Shown here one piece after another: positions 36,015-45,122 of a stretch of 54,931 nucleotides of DNA. Origin of the DNA: Methanobacteriota archaeon (lineage in GTDB: Archaea > Thermoplasmatota > Thermoplasmata > SG8-5); the NCBI GenBank assembly GCA_013791785.1, contig VMTD01000053.1, forward strand, positions 1 through 54,931, written 5' to 3'. The notes below the pieces were generated by a model that did not search any database, was not told where the DNA came from, and saw nothing but the letters and a program-made list of their open reading frames with translations. A program made the position numbers and the translations under genes. Within the stretch, counting starts at the first letter, position 1. Each line of letters begins with the position of its first letter.

Positions 36015-36863
36015 TCAGACCTCCCTCACATCTTCCAGGCTCACCGGAATTATCTCCCATTTGGAGTAGCTTCCTGCATCGTAATACTCCAGGCATCCCA
36101 CGGCTTCCAGAATCTTTCCGACCTCCAGGGTGCCCAGTGGCCCCGTGCCAGTAAGGTCCATCACTGAATTTGGGACATAGAGTGATATCTCGTGCCCGTC
36201 TCCGTCTATAAGGGTCACATCCACCGCGGAATAATATTGGCGCCAGCTTGAAACTGTTCCTGTCACATTCACCCGGTAATATCCCTCGGTCGTATCCGGG
36301 TCCAGGTCATTCACCTCTTCAATGGTCATGAGTATGGGTTCGGAACGGTGTATCTCCAGTTGGCTGAGGCTGTTGAGAATAAACCCCCTCTCGGCATTGT
36401 ACCAGTATGTGTTTCCGGTGACTACCACTCTGTCGCCAAATCCAGGGATTTTCCCGGTTTCGATCATTTCCTGGACAACCGGAATCGGATACGCGCGAAC
36501 GCTTATCTCGCCGGTGCCGTCATCCACGGTGAAGTACAATGTGCCGGGTGCCCCGTCCTCACCGGGATAATAGACCGGCGCCCTGGTCACAACACCTTTG
36601 ATGGTGACGTACGCGTAATTGGATGTCTCGTTGAGGTCCTCCAGGTTCACATCCGGATTCCCATAACCGATGGACCAGGCATGGAATACCAGAAGTCCCG
36701 CAATGGCGAGTATGAGCGCGAGGTTCCTGGTGTATGTAATTCTGGAAGAGCGCTTGACCTTCGAGCCGCAGAACGGGCAAACGTAGATCGGTCCGATATA
36801 TCTGCCGCAGGCATTGCACTTGTTCTCAACATCCTGGCTATCCGGCAGTTGGGCATCGCTCAA
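36015..36863 (-). CDS. Zinc-ribbon membrane protein with two extracytoplasmic OB-like domains
   Basis: The product is 282 residues. An N-terminal zinc ribbon (CNACGRYIGPIYVCPFCGSK, ~16-35) is followed by a basic stretch and one helix (NLALILAIAGLLVFHAW, ~47-63), then OB-like domains: YAYVTIKGVVTRAPVYYP...TLYFTVDDGTGEISVRAYPIP...IPGFGDRVVVTGNTYW and YRVNVTGTVSSWRQYYSAVD...LYVPNSVMDL. It shares architecture and the IPGFGD motif with the neighbouring 555-residue protein. It starts within the stop of the 11-domain gene (ATGA overlap) and ends 2 nt before the next start, so all three are translationally linked. Confidence 0.75.
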   Translation of the reverse strand: MSDAQLPDSQDVENKCNACGRYIGPIYVCPFCGSKVKRSSRITYTRNLALILAIAGLLVFHAWSIGYGNPDVNLEDLNETSNYAYVTIKGVVTRAPVYYPGEDGAPGTLYFTVDDGTGEISVRAYPIPVVQEMIETGKIPGFGDRVVVTGNTYWYNAERGFILNSLSQLEIHRSEPILMTIEEVNDLDPDTTEGYYRVNVTGTVSSWRQYYSAVDVTLIDGDGHEISLYVPNSVMDLTGTGPLGTLEVGKILEAVGCLEYYDAGSYSKWEIIPVSLEDVREV

Positions 36864-39800
36864 TACTCATTCCTCCCTGGAATAGTGACAGCGATCATGG
36901 TCCTGGTTCCTGCAAGATTTGTAATCGGAAGGATAGGTTCCGGAGCGTAGAGCAAGAGGTCAATGGGTTCAATGTTGCGGATAATCGGTGCCGGAACCGA
37001 ACTGCCGTTCGCATCCTCCGCTGCCCACTCCAGCATGCCCACAATGAGATTGGTGATATTGCTGTCCGACCAACCAACGGCATTTGCGTCGCTGAATGTA
37101 TGAGCCAGTCCGCCATAGATTACCTTTCCAAGACCCACCGAATCGTTGGCGGCCAGTATCGGCGGATAAGTTCCAGTGGCATAACTGTGGAAATAAGCCT
37201 CGTTATTGCCAGCATCGCTGTCTACATTGTAACCCCAGTCAGACCCCCTTATCACTGTCACATCGTTGGAAGTATTGTACAGCGTGGAAACAGAGCTGCC
37301 CCTTACCCAGAACACGTCGTCGGTCATGTTCGTGGAATCCAGGTCAAAACATCCTGCATTGTAGGCCGAGCCGTTTGATGTGTCGTAATAATTGAAATAC
37401 GGGATTGCCACGTTATAATCCGAATAACTCCACATGTCATAGCAGTTGAGCATGTCTTCGAACCGGTCGTCATTGAACCGGCCCTGGACACCCAGATTCG
37501 CTAGTATCGGGTTGAGGTTCTCGGGCTTTCCCTCTTCCGCCACATCAGCTTCACATAGGAGAAGGAGAGAACCGCCGCCGGTCACGTAGGCATTTATGGT
37601 TGCCAGCTGCCCCGCATCAAACAATGTGTCGGGATTGCTTATGACAAGCAGCTTCACCAGGCTGAGATTTGCATTTGCCAGCAACCCTTCCATGTATGCG
37701 AATCCCGCCGTGTTGACGGAATTTGCGAAATTGTTGAACTCGCCCATGTCCGCGCCGTGGTCAGTTACATAATAGACAATCTTGCCACTGGCGCCGCTCA
37801 CTGTGACCGTGTCATTGGTGGATGCCCTTACCAGCAGTTCCGTAGTTCCGTAATGCTCGTCAATGATTCCGTAGACATTGACATAGTAATCATCGGAAAG
37901 TTCCAACGGCCTGTTGGCGAACGGCTGACAGGAGACAAGAAGCGACTGGCTGGTGGAATAGTCCGACACGAAGAACATGACCGGGTCGCCGGGCAGGTCG
38001 CCGTAACCCGAATTGTAGCTGTAAGCGTCTGTGACGACAGCACCCAGCAGGCATGCTTCGGTACCGGAATAATCGTTCTCTATGAGTTGTCTCACTGAGA
38101 GAACCTCATAACCGTTGGACATTTGTTTCACGAAATCATCGTCGTTGTTCCGAATGACTATCTCCAGAACGCCGTACTGTTCTCCAAGAACGCCCATGAG
38201 ATTGACCTCGTTGCCGTTGGACAGTTTGCCCGGTCTCGTGGAGAACGGTTCGCAATATACCTTTATCGAACTTGCAGTCGAACCGTCCGTGATGTAGAAC
38301 ACCACCCAATTGAATGGTAACGGCGTTCCCATGTTGTAGGTGAAGGCATCTGACACAATGGCATCCACCACGCTTATGTTTTTGTCCAGGTATTGTGCAC
38401 TATTTGTTAGCAGTTCTTGGACTGTAACTTCGGTATAGCCTTGCACCGGCGGCTCAACCCCGCCCCCGGATGCCAGAGAGACATTGTCCTGAGTGTCTGC
38501 CCTGACCTTTATCTCCCAGTAATCAGTTGTTCCGTCATACCAGAAGAGCGTTCCGGATATGTCAAGCCATGTTCCGTTGGTAAGTTCCAGGGGCCTGTCC
38601 GCGTTTGCCTCGCAATAGACCATGATGGTGGACGAGGTCGAGTTATCGGTGACCTTGAATGACACCCAGTTGGATGCCACACCCCCGAATCCCTTCCAGA
38701 AGCTGCTGGAATCGGTGACCTGGGCGCTTAGCACATAAATGTTCTCATCCTCGTATGTTGAGGAATCGGTGAGCAGGTCGTTGATTGTGGCAAGGGTGTA
38801 TTCACCGCCACCGCCACCTCCGCCACCACTGGACACAAACACAACGCGGTCATCCCCGTCCATAACCTTCAGTTCGGCTCCATAATAATCAGCCACTATG
38901 CCGTATACGCTGACAATGTCCCCGTCCACAAGACCGGTGGGATAAGTTGAGCCGACCTGACAGTACACCGGATAAACTTCTGATGTGGTGCTGTCCGTGA
39001 TTTCGAATGTGAGGTATGAGCCGTAGGTTACACCCGATATTGTCACGTTCAGGGCGCAGACCAGGTCGTCCTCCAGTGCAAGGCCCTGGGAAATAAGCTG
39101 GGCAACGGTGTAAACGGTGTAATCGCCGCCACCGCCTCCTCCGCCGCTGGATACGTACTCCACACGGTCATCGGTATCAGCCTCGACCGTTATTTCCCAA
39201 TAGCTGCCGCCTGCGTAATAGATGAATGTTCCATAGATGTCAACGATGTCGCCGATGGCAATGGTGTCAACATTCGATCCGGATGAGCAGAATATTATCA
39301 GTTCCTCGGTTGTAGAATCATCTGTGACTGTGATTTTGGTGTAGCTTGGTGCGTACAGGTCCACGATTTCCGCACCCAGTATTGCCACCAGTTCACCCTC
39401 GTGCGGGCTAGGGTTCGAAAGCAATGTGTCTATGTCATACTCGGTGTAATCGCCGCCACCGCCTCCTCCACCGCTGGATACGTACTCCACACGGTCATCG
39501 GTATCAGCCTCGACCGTTATTTCCCAGTAGCTGCCGCCTGCGTAATAGATGAATGTTCCGTATATGTCAACAATGTCGCCGATGGCAATGGTGTCCACGT
39601 TGGATCCGGAAGAGCAGAACACTATCAGTTCGGCGGTTGTGGATGTATCGGTGACGGTAATCTTGGTGTAGCTTGGTGCGTACAGGTCAACAATTTCTGC
39701 ATTCAGAACGGCTACCAGTTCGTTCTCGTGTGCCGCGGAATTGGTCAGCAGGGTGTTGATGGTGTATGCTGTGTAATCTCCTGTTCCACCGCCTCCGCCG

Positions 39801-41881
39801 ACCGAGGCCAGTATCATCCTGTCATCGGTATCTTCCCTTATGGCTATTTCCAGGTATCCGTTGCCCGTTGCCGGCTGGTACCATTCCAGGTGTCCGTAAA
39901 CGTCAACATAATCCCCTATGGCCACGACGACGATGTCGGCACCGTCGAATCCGAAAATCACTATTGTACCGGATGTGGAATTATCTGTGACCGTAACTTT
40001 CGTCCAGCTTGTTCCGTCATAGTAATCCATTACCAGGGCGCCAAGGACACTGACATCTGTGTTGTTGTATGTTGCTGTGCTTGTGAGTAGCTGGTTCACG
40101 GTTGCAACAGTGTAATTTCCGCTTCCTCCTCCGCCTGCGGCTGCCAGGGAAATGCGGTCATCGGTATCCTCCCGAATCATTATCTCAAGGTATCCGTCTC
40201 CCGTTGCTGGTTGGTACCATTCCAGGTGTCCGTACACGTCAACGTAATCCCCTGCCGAAGCAGTCGTAATGTTGGCACCGTCAAATCCGAATGCGACAAT
40301 GGTGCCGGATGTGGAGTTGTCTGTTACAGTTACCTTTATCCAGCTTGAACCGACATAGTAGTCCGTCACCAATGCACCGAGAATGCACACATCGGTGTTG
40401 TTGTATGTGGCTGTGCTTGTGAGAAGCTGGTTGACCGTGGCTTGTGTGTAATTGCCGGTACCGCCACCCCCGCCTCCTGCGGCTGCCAGGGAAATGCGGT
40501 CATCGGTATCTTCCCTAATCATGATTTCCGGATAACCGTCGCCGGTTGCCGGCTGATACCACTCCAATCGTCCGTAAACATCCACATAATCCCCGATTGA
40601 CGCGGTTGCTATATCTGCGCCGTCGAACCCGAACGCCACTATTGTGTTCGGTGTTGAATTATCGGTCACGGTGACCTTTATCCAGCTTGAACCGACATAG
40701 TAGTCCGTCACCAGCGCACCGAGTACACAGACATCGGTGTTGTTGTATGTGGCCATACTTGTGATGAGCTGATTTACTGTGGCCTGCGTGTAACTGCCGG
40801 TTCCACCGCCTCCTGCGGCTGCCAGGGAAATGCGGTCGTCTGTGTCCTCTCTTACCATAATCTCCGGGTAACCGTCGCCGGTTGCCGGCTGATACCACTC
40901 AAGATGACCGTAAACATCAACGTAGTCCCCGGCGGATGCTGTGGTAATGTTAGCCCCGTCAAATCCGAATGCGACTATTGTTGCAGACGTTGAGTTGTCC
41001 TTGACCGTGACCTTTATCCAGCTTGAACCGACATAGAAGTCCGTCACAAGTGCGCCAAGGATGCAGACATTCGTGTTGTTGTAGGTCGCCAGATTGGAAA
41101 GGATCTGGTTCACGGTTGCGATTGTGTATTCGGTTCCGCCCCCTCCCCCGCCGGACACCAATGTCACCTTGTCCGTGGAGTCCTTCCTGACCTTAATCTC
41201 CCAGACATTGTTGTAAAACTCAACTATTCCGGTGACTGTGACTATGTCCCCGTTTGAAAGTTCGGTCGGCCTTGTGGCCCCTCCATCGCAATATATGTCA
41301 ATGGCACTGCTGGTTGATGTATCTTTCACATAGAACTTCACCCAGCCGGTTGGGTCGGAGCCGTAACCGGAACTGAAGCTTCCGGCATCGGAGACGCCAA
41401 CTTCTTCCAACATCACCAGTGTTCCCAGGAGGCTTGTTCCGTTTTGAAGGATATCATTTACAGTGACCTTCTTGTAAAGCGCCGCACCCGAGTCATCGTC
41501 GGATATCCTGGCGGTGATGGATGTGCTGTTCTTAGCACCCTCATTGTCCGTCACGGTAAGTGTAACCGTGTAATTCCCGCCCAGTGTGTATGTGTGTGTG
41601 GGCCTCATGCCTATGCCGGTGAACCCGTCACCGAAGTCCCAGATATAGGATATTATATTCCCGTCCACATCGTAGGACGCATTCCCGTTGAAGGTGATTG
41701 GCGCACCCCGGTATCCGAAAATGATGGTGTCCCCTGCATCCGCAATCGGTCCCTCGTTCACCGGTTCCGCACCTGTGTTGTACAGGTCCAGAAAATACCC
41801 GGACAATCCTGCTGACAATATGATACACAGGACTATCAATAAAGTCGATACTACCCTGGAGTGCACAATATCTTTCTGCAT
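36860..41881 (-). CDS. Giant surface protein: PKD domain, eleven tandem OB-like domains, C-terminal Rossmann-like domain
   Basis: The product is 1673 residues from ATG 41881 (GGGAGGTAATCAT precedes; GGT-N6). An N-terminal signal anchor (~11-30) leads to a PKD domain (~45-130; WDFGDG, THTYTLGGNYTVTLTVTD). Eleven ~110-residue units follow, each with an opening (Y)T.ATVNQLL, a G-x-LVTD-Y strand, ITVTDNST, GDYVDVYG and EI.VR.DTDDR(I/V), separated by linkers of 4-9 glycines. Units 2-5 are nearly identical, as are 6-7. The last ~330 residues (KIVYYVTDHGADMGEFNN, LLVISNPDTLFDAGQLATIN, YVTGGGSLLLLCEADV) look like a GldG/DUF4350-type Rossmann domain. The repeats resemble OB folds of COG4085 type, so binding of extracellular nucleic acid is a reasonable guess. 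A TATA-like GTTATTATACACC is near 41929-41938. Confidence 0.78.
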   Translation of the reverse strand: MQKDIVHSRVVSTLLIVLCIILSAGLSGYFLDLYNTGAEPVNEGPIADAGDTIIFGYRGAPITFNGNASYDVDGNIISYIWDFGDGFTGIGMRPTHTYTLGGNYTVTLTVTDNEGAKNSTSITARISDDDSGAALYKKVTVNDILQNGTSLLGTLVMLEEVGVSDAGSFSSGYGSDPTGWVKFYVKDTSTSSAIDIYCDGGATRPTELSNGDIVTVTGIVEFYNNVWEIKVRKDSTDKVTLVSGGGGGGTEYTIATVNQILSNLATYNNTNVCILGALVTDFYVGSSWIKVTVKDNSTSATIVAFGFDGANITTASAGDYVDVYGHLEWYQPATGDGYPEIMVREDTDDRISLAAAGGGGTGSYTQATVNQLITSMATYNNTDVCVLGALVTDYYVGSSWIKVTVTDNSTPNTIVAFGFDGADIATASIGDYVDVYGRLEWYQPATGDGYPEIMIREDTDDRISLAAAGGGGGGTGNYTQATVNQLLTSTATYNNTDVCILGALVTDYYVGSSWIKVTVTDNSTSGTIVAFGFDGANITTASAGDYVDVYGHLEWYQPATGDGYLEIMIREDTDDRISLAAAGGGGSGNYTVATVNQLLTSTATYNNTDVSVLGALVMDYYDGTSWTKVTVTDNSTSGTIVIFGFDGADIVVVAIGDYVDVYGHLEWYQPATGNGYLEIAIREDTDDRMILASVGGGGGTGDYTAYTINTLLTNSAAHENELVAVLNAEIVDLYAPSYTKITVTDTSTTAELIVFCSSGSNVDTIAIGDIVDIYGTFIYYAGGSYWEITVEADTDDRVEYVSSGGGGGGGDYTEYDIDTLLSNPSPHEGELVAILGAEIVDLYAPSYTKITVTDDSTTEELIIFCSSGSNVDTIAIGDIVDIYGTFIYYAGGSYWEITVEADTDDRVEYVSSGGGGGGGDYTVYTVAQLISQGLALEDDLVCALNVTISGVTYGSYLTFEITDSTTSEVYPVYCQVGSTYPTGLVDGDIVSVYGIVADYYGAELKVMDGDDRVVFVSSGGGGGGGGEYTLATINDLLTDSSTYEDENIYVLSAQVTDSSSFWKGFGGVASNWVSFKVTDNSTSSTIMVYCEANADRPLELTNGTWLDISGTLFWYDGTTDYWEIKVRADTQDNVSLASGGGVEPPVQGYTEVTVQELLTNSAQYLDKNISVVDAIVSDAFTYNMGTPLPFNWVVFYITDGSTASSIKVYCEPFSTRPGKLSNGNEVNLMGVLGEQYGVLEIVIRNNDDDFVKQMSNGYEVLSVRQLIENDYSGTEACLLGAVVTDAYSYNSGYGDLPGDPVMFFVSDYSTSQSLLVSCQPFANRPLELSDDYYVNVYGIIDEHYGTTELLVRASTNDTVTVSGASGKIVYYVTDHGADMGEFNNFANSVNTAGFAYMEGLLANANLSLVKLLVISNPDTLFDAGQLATINAYVTGGGSLLLLCEADVAEEGKPENLNPILANLGVQGRFNDDRFEDMLNCYDMWSYSDYNVAIPYFNYYDTSNGSAYNAGCFDLDSTNMTDDVFWVRGSSVSTLYNTSNDVTVIRGSDWGYNVDSDAGNNEAYFHSYATGTYPPILAANDSVGLGKVIYGGLAHTFSDANAVGWSDSNITNLIVGMLEWAAEDANGSSVPAPIIRNIEPIDLLLYAPEPILPITNLAGTRTMIAVTIPGRNEY
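39119..41157 (-). repeat. Coding tandem repeats of ~330 bp within the eleven-domain gene
   Basis: Linker codons rich in GGN glycine mark unit boundaries near 41150, 40810, 40470, 40125, 39790, 39460 and 39135. Units between ~41140 and ~39790 are very similar at the DNA level, and the pair ~39780-39130 forms a second near-identical subgroup. Recent unequal exchange or assembly compression may have changed copy number here. Confidence 0.85.
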
Positions 41882-41980
41882 ATGATTACCTCCCATCTAA
41901 CACGGCTATGAACTGTTGTTATGATGGTGTATAATAACATTGATTAAAATGGTTTCCAATATAATTACATATATCTCTAT

Positions 41981-42865
41981 TTAAGGAACATAATCCGTGA
42001 AAACGTAGATGTCACCTTCCAGAGTATACCTCCAGGAATCGACAAGCAGCCCGTTCTCGTCCCTGAGAAAGCACACATCCCCCGCATTGTTCCAGATGGA
42101 TGAATCAAGCTGCCAATATACTTCCGTGGTGGTATCGGTTCCCAGACCGCTCTTGAGTTCGACTGTTCCTCCGGCCGGCACCGACATGTCATTGAACCTG
42201 AAAATATGAACGCTCTCGTCCTTCACATTCCAGCCGCTGATGTCCAGAGTTTCCTGATCATTGTTCCGGAAAACAATTTTCTCCAGGTTCAGCCCCTCAA
42301 TGTCCGTTCCTTGGACAGGCTGAATTTCCATCAGTTCTACATCATAAGGAGACGGTTCCCACAGAACCTGTTGGTTCGCCACCGCCTCGTCCTGGGCGGT
42401 CCACAGTTCTGCGGAATATTTCACGTTGGGTTCGATGATGTACACATGGGCATATCCGCCCCGGACCAGCTCAACGTTAACGAACACATCCCCGGACCAC
42501 ACATGCCTCAGAAGTCTGCCGTATCTGTCCTTGTCCACCTCGTCCCTTTCCAGCCGAATTTCCCCGTTGTTGAGCAGCATCTCCAGTTTTTGCTTTGCGG
42601 CATCCGCGTGTTCCATGCCCTTCTCTTCTGTGTTCACTCCGAGAAGTCGGATGACGTCTCCCTCCACTGTCTTGAACGTATCCCCGTCATAGATATAGTC
42701 TATGTATTCACTGGCGGAGTACGGTGGAATGTAAATGTCCTGGGATTCGGTTTTCTCGTCCTGCGGTGTTATGCCGTTGAAAACAACGATTGTCATGACT
42801 ATTGCCATGATGAGCACCAGGATAACGCCCAGCTTTCCTGAATCTTCGTTCGAAGACATCGACAT
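41981..42865 (-). CDS. Membrane-anchored thermonuclease (SNase) with C-terminal lamin-tail domain
   Basis: The product is 294 residues. An N-terminal helix (LGVILVLIMAIVMTIVVFNG, ~12-31) anchors it outward. The SNase domain (~58-165) shows YIYDGDTFKTVEG, VIRLLGVNTEEKG (Arg35 and Glu43 equivalents present, with Asn where the staphylococcal enzyme has Asp40), RDEVDKDRYGRLLRHVW (Arg87 region) and VNVELVRGGYAHVY. A lamin-tail domain (~172-290; EGLNLEKIVFRNNDQETLDISGWN) follows. It should cut extracellular DNA or RNA at the cell surface. It lies 99 nt upstream of the eleven-OB gene on the same strand, and LTDs also occur in the giant protein at 25.8 kb. The Asp-to-Asn change in the calcium site may lower activity. 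Confidence 0.88.
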   Translation of the reverse strand: MSMSSNEDSGKLGVILVLIMAIVMTIVVFNGITPQDEKTESQDIYIPPYSASEYIDYIYDGDTFKTVEGDVIRLLGVNTEEKGMEHADAAKQKLEMLLNNGEIRLERDEVDKDRYGRLLRHVWSGDVFVNVELVRGGYAHVYIIEPNVKYSAELWTAQDEAVANQQVLWEPSPYDVELMEIQPVQGTDIEGLNLEKIVFRNNDQETLDISGWNVKDESVHIFRFNDMSVPAGGTVELKSGLGTDTTTEVYWQLDSSIWNNAGDVCFLRDENGLLVDSWRYTLEGDIYVFTDYVP

Positions 42866-42961
42866 GGAAACAGGTCTCTGGATTAAAATAGCTTTCCCGA
42901 AGTTTCTGCCAATTTCCGCATGACAGGAACATTTTTATCGGTCAAAAGAATTCGCAGTTCC

Positions 42962-43600
42962 ATGACAGAAGATATCATGATAAAAGCCTTCGAAGAGATA
43001 ACTTCGGATTCGGAGTTTTTCACATCAAAGGGTCCAGGAAACCCCAGATTGCTTGTGATGTCCGGCCTGCCCATGTCCGGAAAATCATATCTCTCCAATT
43101 TGATATCTGTAAAGATGGATGGGAAAGTATGCATCGTCAGAACTGACGGATTCCGGCCGGTGGTCGCCAAACACATGGGCCGCAATCAGCCGATGTATGA
43201 CAAAGAAGAACACACGCTCGTATTCGAAATTGGACGCCGCCTGATATCGGCAGCCCTTGACAACGGTTGGAGCGTCATTGCAGACGCCACAAATCTTACC
43301 GAACTTTATCGGAAATGGGCAGTTGATGCGGCAAAGGACCGTTCAGTCCGGGTGCTGGCCGCTTTCCTTGAGATAAGTCCTGAAACCGCAATGGACCGTG
43401 TCCGGGAGAAGGACAGGGACGGGTCGGCTGCATCACCTGCCGTCTATGCGCTTTTGAGTTACGAAAAAGAACAGATTGAGAAATGCAGCATCCACTACAT
43501 TGTCATCAATTCGGAAATCGATGTCCGACCCTGGGCCGATGTTCTCTCAAAATGGCTTGAAGGAGACATCGACAAAGTGGCTGGTGCAATGTTTCCGTAG
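42962..43600 (+). CDS. P-loop kinase of the AAA_33/zeta-toxin-like group
   Basis: The product is 212 residues from ATG 42962; a frame to 42920 is open but would start upstream of the likely transcript (TATA-like TTTTTATCGG at ~42931). VMSGLPMSGKSYLSNLI (~33-49) is the Walker A, RTDGFRPVV the acceptor loop, NGWSVIADATNLTELYRKWA the second strand/Walker B region, and RVREKDRDGS a lid arginine cluster. This matches small-molecule or polynucleotide kinases (AAA_33, T4 Pnk kinase-like). The phosphate acceptor is unknown. It is divergent from the SNase gene. Confidence 0.82.
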   Translation: MTEDIMIKAFEEITSDSEFFTSKGPGNPRLLVMSGLPMSGKSYLSNLISVKMDGKVCIVRTDGFRPVVAKHMGRNQPMYDKEEHTLVFEIGRRLISAALDNGWSVIADATNLTELYRKWAVDAAKDRSVRVLAAFLEISPETAMDRVREKDRDGSAASPAVYALLSYEKEQIEKCSIHYIVINSEIDVRPWADVLSKWLEGDIDKVAGAMFP

Positions 43601-43663
43601 CTTATTCATAATCACAAATTCGCGCAACAAACTTTAATATCAGATTGTCATTGGACGTTTGTT

Positions 43664-43785
43664 GCGGGGATAGCCAAGCCTGGCCAACGGCGCAGGACTT
43701 AAGGTCTGATGACGCAAGAGTTCATAAATGCCAGATAGGACATCCTGTCCTTAGTGGTTCAAGGGTTCGAATCCCTTTCCCCGCA
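43664..43785 (+). tRNA. tRNA-Leu (anticodon UAA) with a 38-nt intron
   Basis: Acceptor GCGGGGA pairs with TCCCCGC, the anticodon stem is CAGGA/TCCTG, the T arm is AAGGG-TTCGAAT-CCCTT, and a long variable arm marks a class II tRNA. The anticodon TAA is at 43700-43702. The intron at 43704-43741 follows position 37 and forms a canonical bulge-helix-bulge: inner helix TCTG/CAGA, bulge AG^G, 4-bp helix CTTA/TAGG, bulge AC^A. The mature tRNA is 84 nt without CCA. Its last base adjoins the stop codon of the convergent osmC-like gene. Confidence 0.96.
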
Positions 43786-44202
43786 CTATTTTTTCCGGAT
43801 TTCTATCTCATGCGTGATTGTAGCGACCTTCCCCAGCATGGCACCAACCGAGCAATATTTCTCGGCGGAAAGTTTCGCGGCCTGCTCCAGGGGTTCGATT
43901 TTCAGGCCCTTCCCGACGAAAACGAATTTCAGGTGTATGGATGAATAGACCTTGGGATGCTCTTCAGTTTTTTCGGCTTCCATCTCCACCCAGAAATCAT
44001 CGAATGCTATGCGCTTCTTCTGCAGTATCCAGACAATGTCCATGGACGTGCATCCGCCCAGGGACACGAGCAGCAGTTCCATGGGCGTGGGGGCGGTTGG
44101 TTCGCGTCCCTCCGCGGTTCTGGGGCCCATGGGTACCCAAACACCGGTCTCGACCTTTCCCTGGAAGTTCATGTCCTTGTTCCATTTAACGAGGGCTTTC
44201 AT
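43786..44202 (-). CDS. OsmC/Ohr-family protein
   Basis: The product is 138 residues from ATG 44202 (GGGAGGC directly upstream; ATG 44211 would add three). EGREPTAPTPMELLLVSLGGCTSMDIV (~34-60) carries the first conserved Cys in the GGC helix, and LSAEKYCSVGAMLGKVATI (~111-129) the second. These are the peroxidatic and resolving pair of the OsmC family, which reduces organic hydroperoxides. Single-gene unit; its stop codon abuts the tRNA-Leu 3' end. Confidence 0.9.
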   Translation of the reverse strand: MKALVKWNKDMNFQGKVETGVWVPMGPRTAEGREPTAPTPMELLLVSLGGCTSMDIVWILQKKRIAFDDFWVEMEAEKTEEHPKVYSSIHLKFVFVGKGLKIEPLEQAAKLSAEKYCSVGAMLGKVATITHEIEIRKK

Positions 44203-44257
44203 GCCTCCCAATATAACTCGAACCGCTAAAAAACCTTCTCCCGAATATAAAGATGAT

Positions 44258-45061
44258 TTATCTCTTCAATTTCTTGACATTTTTCTCAATTTTCTTCCTT
44301 ATTTTTTCGTAGGTGAGCGGCGGCCCGGTGTTTATCTCTACATCATCAATGAAAACCGCATTGTCGATGCCCCATTCCAGAAAAGTCCCCCTGTCCGACG
44401 TGTCAATATGCCGGAACACAACCCTGTCGCCGAACTCTGCCGCAGCTTTCTTCGCCCTCTCGAAAGTAATGCTTCCGGCCGGGCACCAGCCTGCATTGAA
44501 TCCCGTGACCGTCACCTTTCCGGGAACTCCTTGCGGCTTCTTTTTCTGCTTTATCCATTTCGGCGGCTCGGCATCATCCGAGAATCGTTTCCAGAGTAGG
44601 ACCATGCCGCCATTTTTATCAACTGGCTCATACCCCTGTTTCTTGAACCATGCGGCCCTCATCCAGAACGGCAAAGATACCCCCCAGGCAGCAAGTCCCT
44701 TTGCGCCCAGGTTCTTCACATCTTCCTCGGCCGCTTTCAGCAATGCCTTCCCCATGCCCTTTTTCTGGAAGTTTCCACGGCCTTCCTTGTAACCATGCAC
44801 CCAGATGCAGAGAACAAAGTATAGGTCATGGGCTTCCACATAAGAATCCTCAACGGGAAGATATTGAATCATTCCCCCCACATTTCCCTTTTCATCGGTT
44901 CCCAGTTTAACCCGGACCCTGTCCTTCATTTTCCCATGCCAGCATTCCTTGTGATTGCCGGATTCCTTCATCTCCTGGGACCAGTCCTCAAGGCAATGGA
45001 AGTACAGCTTTTCATGCTCTTTTGTTAGGTTGATTATTGGCAATTTCTCACCGAATGTCAA
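44258..45061 (-). CDS. GNAT N-acetyltransferase with YoaP-like C-terminal domain
   Basis: The product is 267 residues. The N-terminal ~155 residues form a GNAT fold; GRGNFQKKGMGKALLKAAEE (~93-112) includes the acetyl-CoA P-loop Q-x-x-G-x-G. The C-terminal part (~165-267; GVPGKVTVTGFNAGWCPAGS, RHIDTSDRGTFLEWG, VFIDDVEINTGPPLTYEKI) matches the thioredoxin-like YoaP-type extension. Substrate unknown. Monocistronic, with AT-rich DNA upstream. Confidence 0.82.
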   Translation of the reverse strand: MTFGEKLPIINLTKEHEKLYFHCLEDWSQEMKESGNHKECWHGKMKDRVRVKLGTDEKGNVGGMIQYLPVEDSYVEAHDLYFVLCIWVHGYKEGRGNFQKKGMGKALLKAAEEDVKNLGAKGLAAWGVSLPFWMRAAWFKKQGYEPVDKNGGMVLLWKRFSDDAEPPKWIKQKKKPQGVPGKVTVTGFNAGWCPAGSITFERAKKAAAEFGDRVVFRHIDTSDRGTFLEWGIDNAVFIDDVEINTGPPLTYEKIRKKIEKNVKKLKR

Positions 45062-45122
45062 TAATGGAATGGGATATTAAGTTTTTCGGACTGCACGCCT
45101 TTATGTTGTCTGGGTAATCATG

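Noticed and set aside
43704-43741. C/D box guide RNA in the tRNA intron
   Set aside because: A TGATGA-like box C is present but no box D (CTGA) or second pair is found in the 38 nt.
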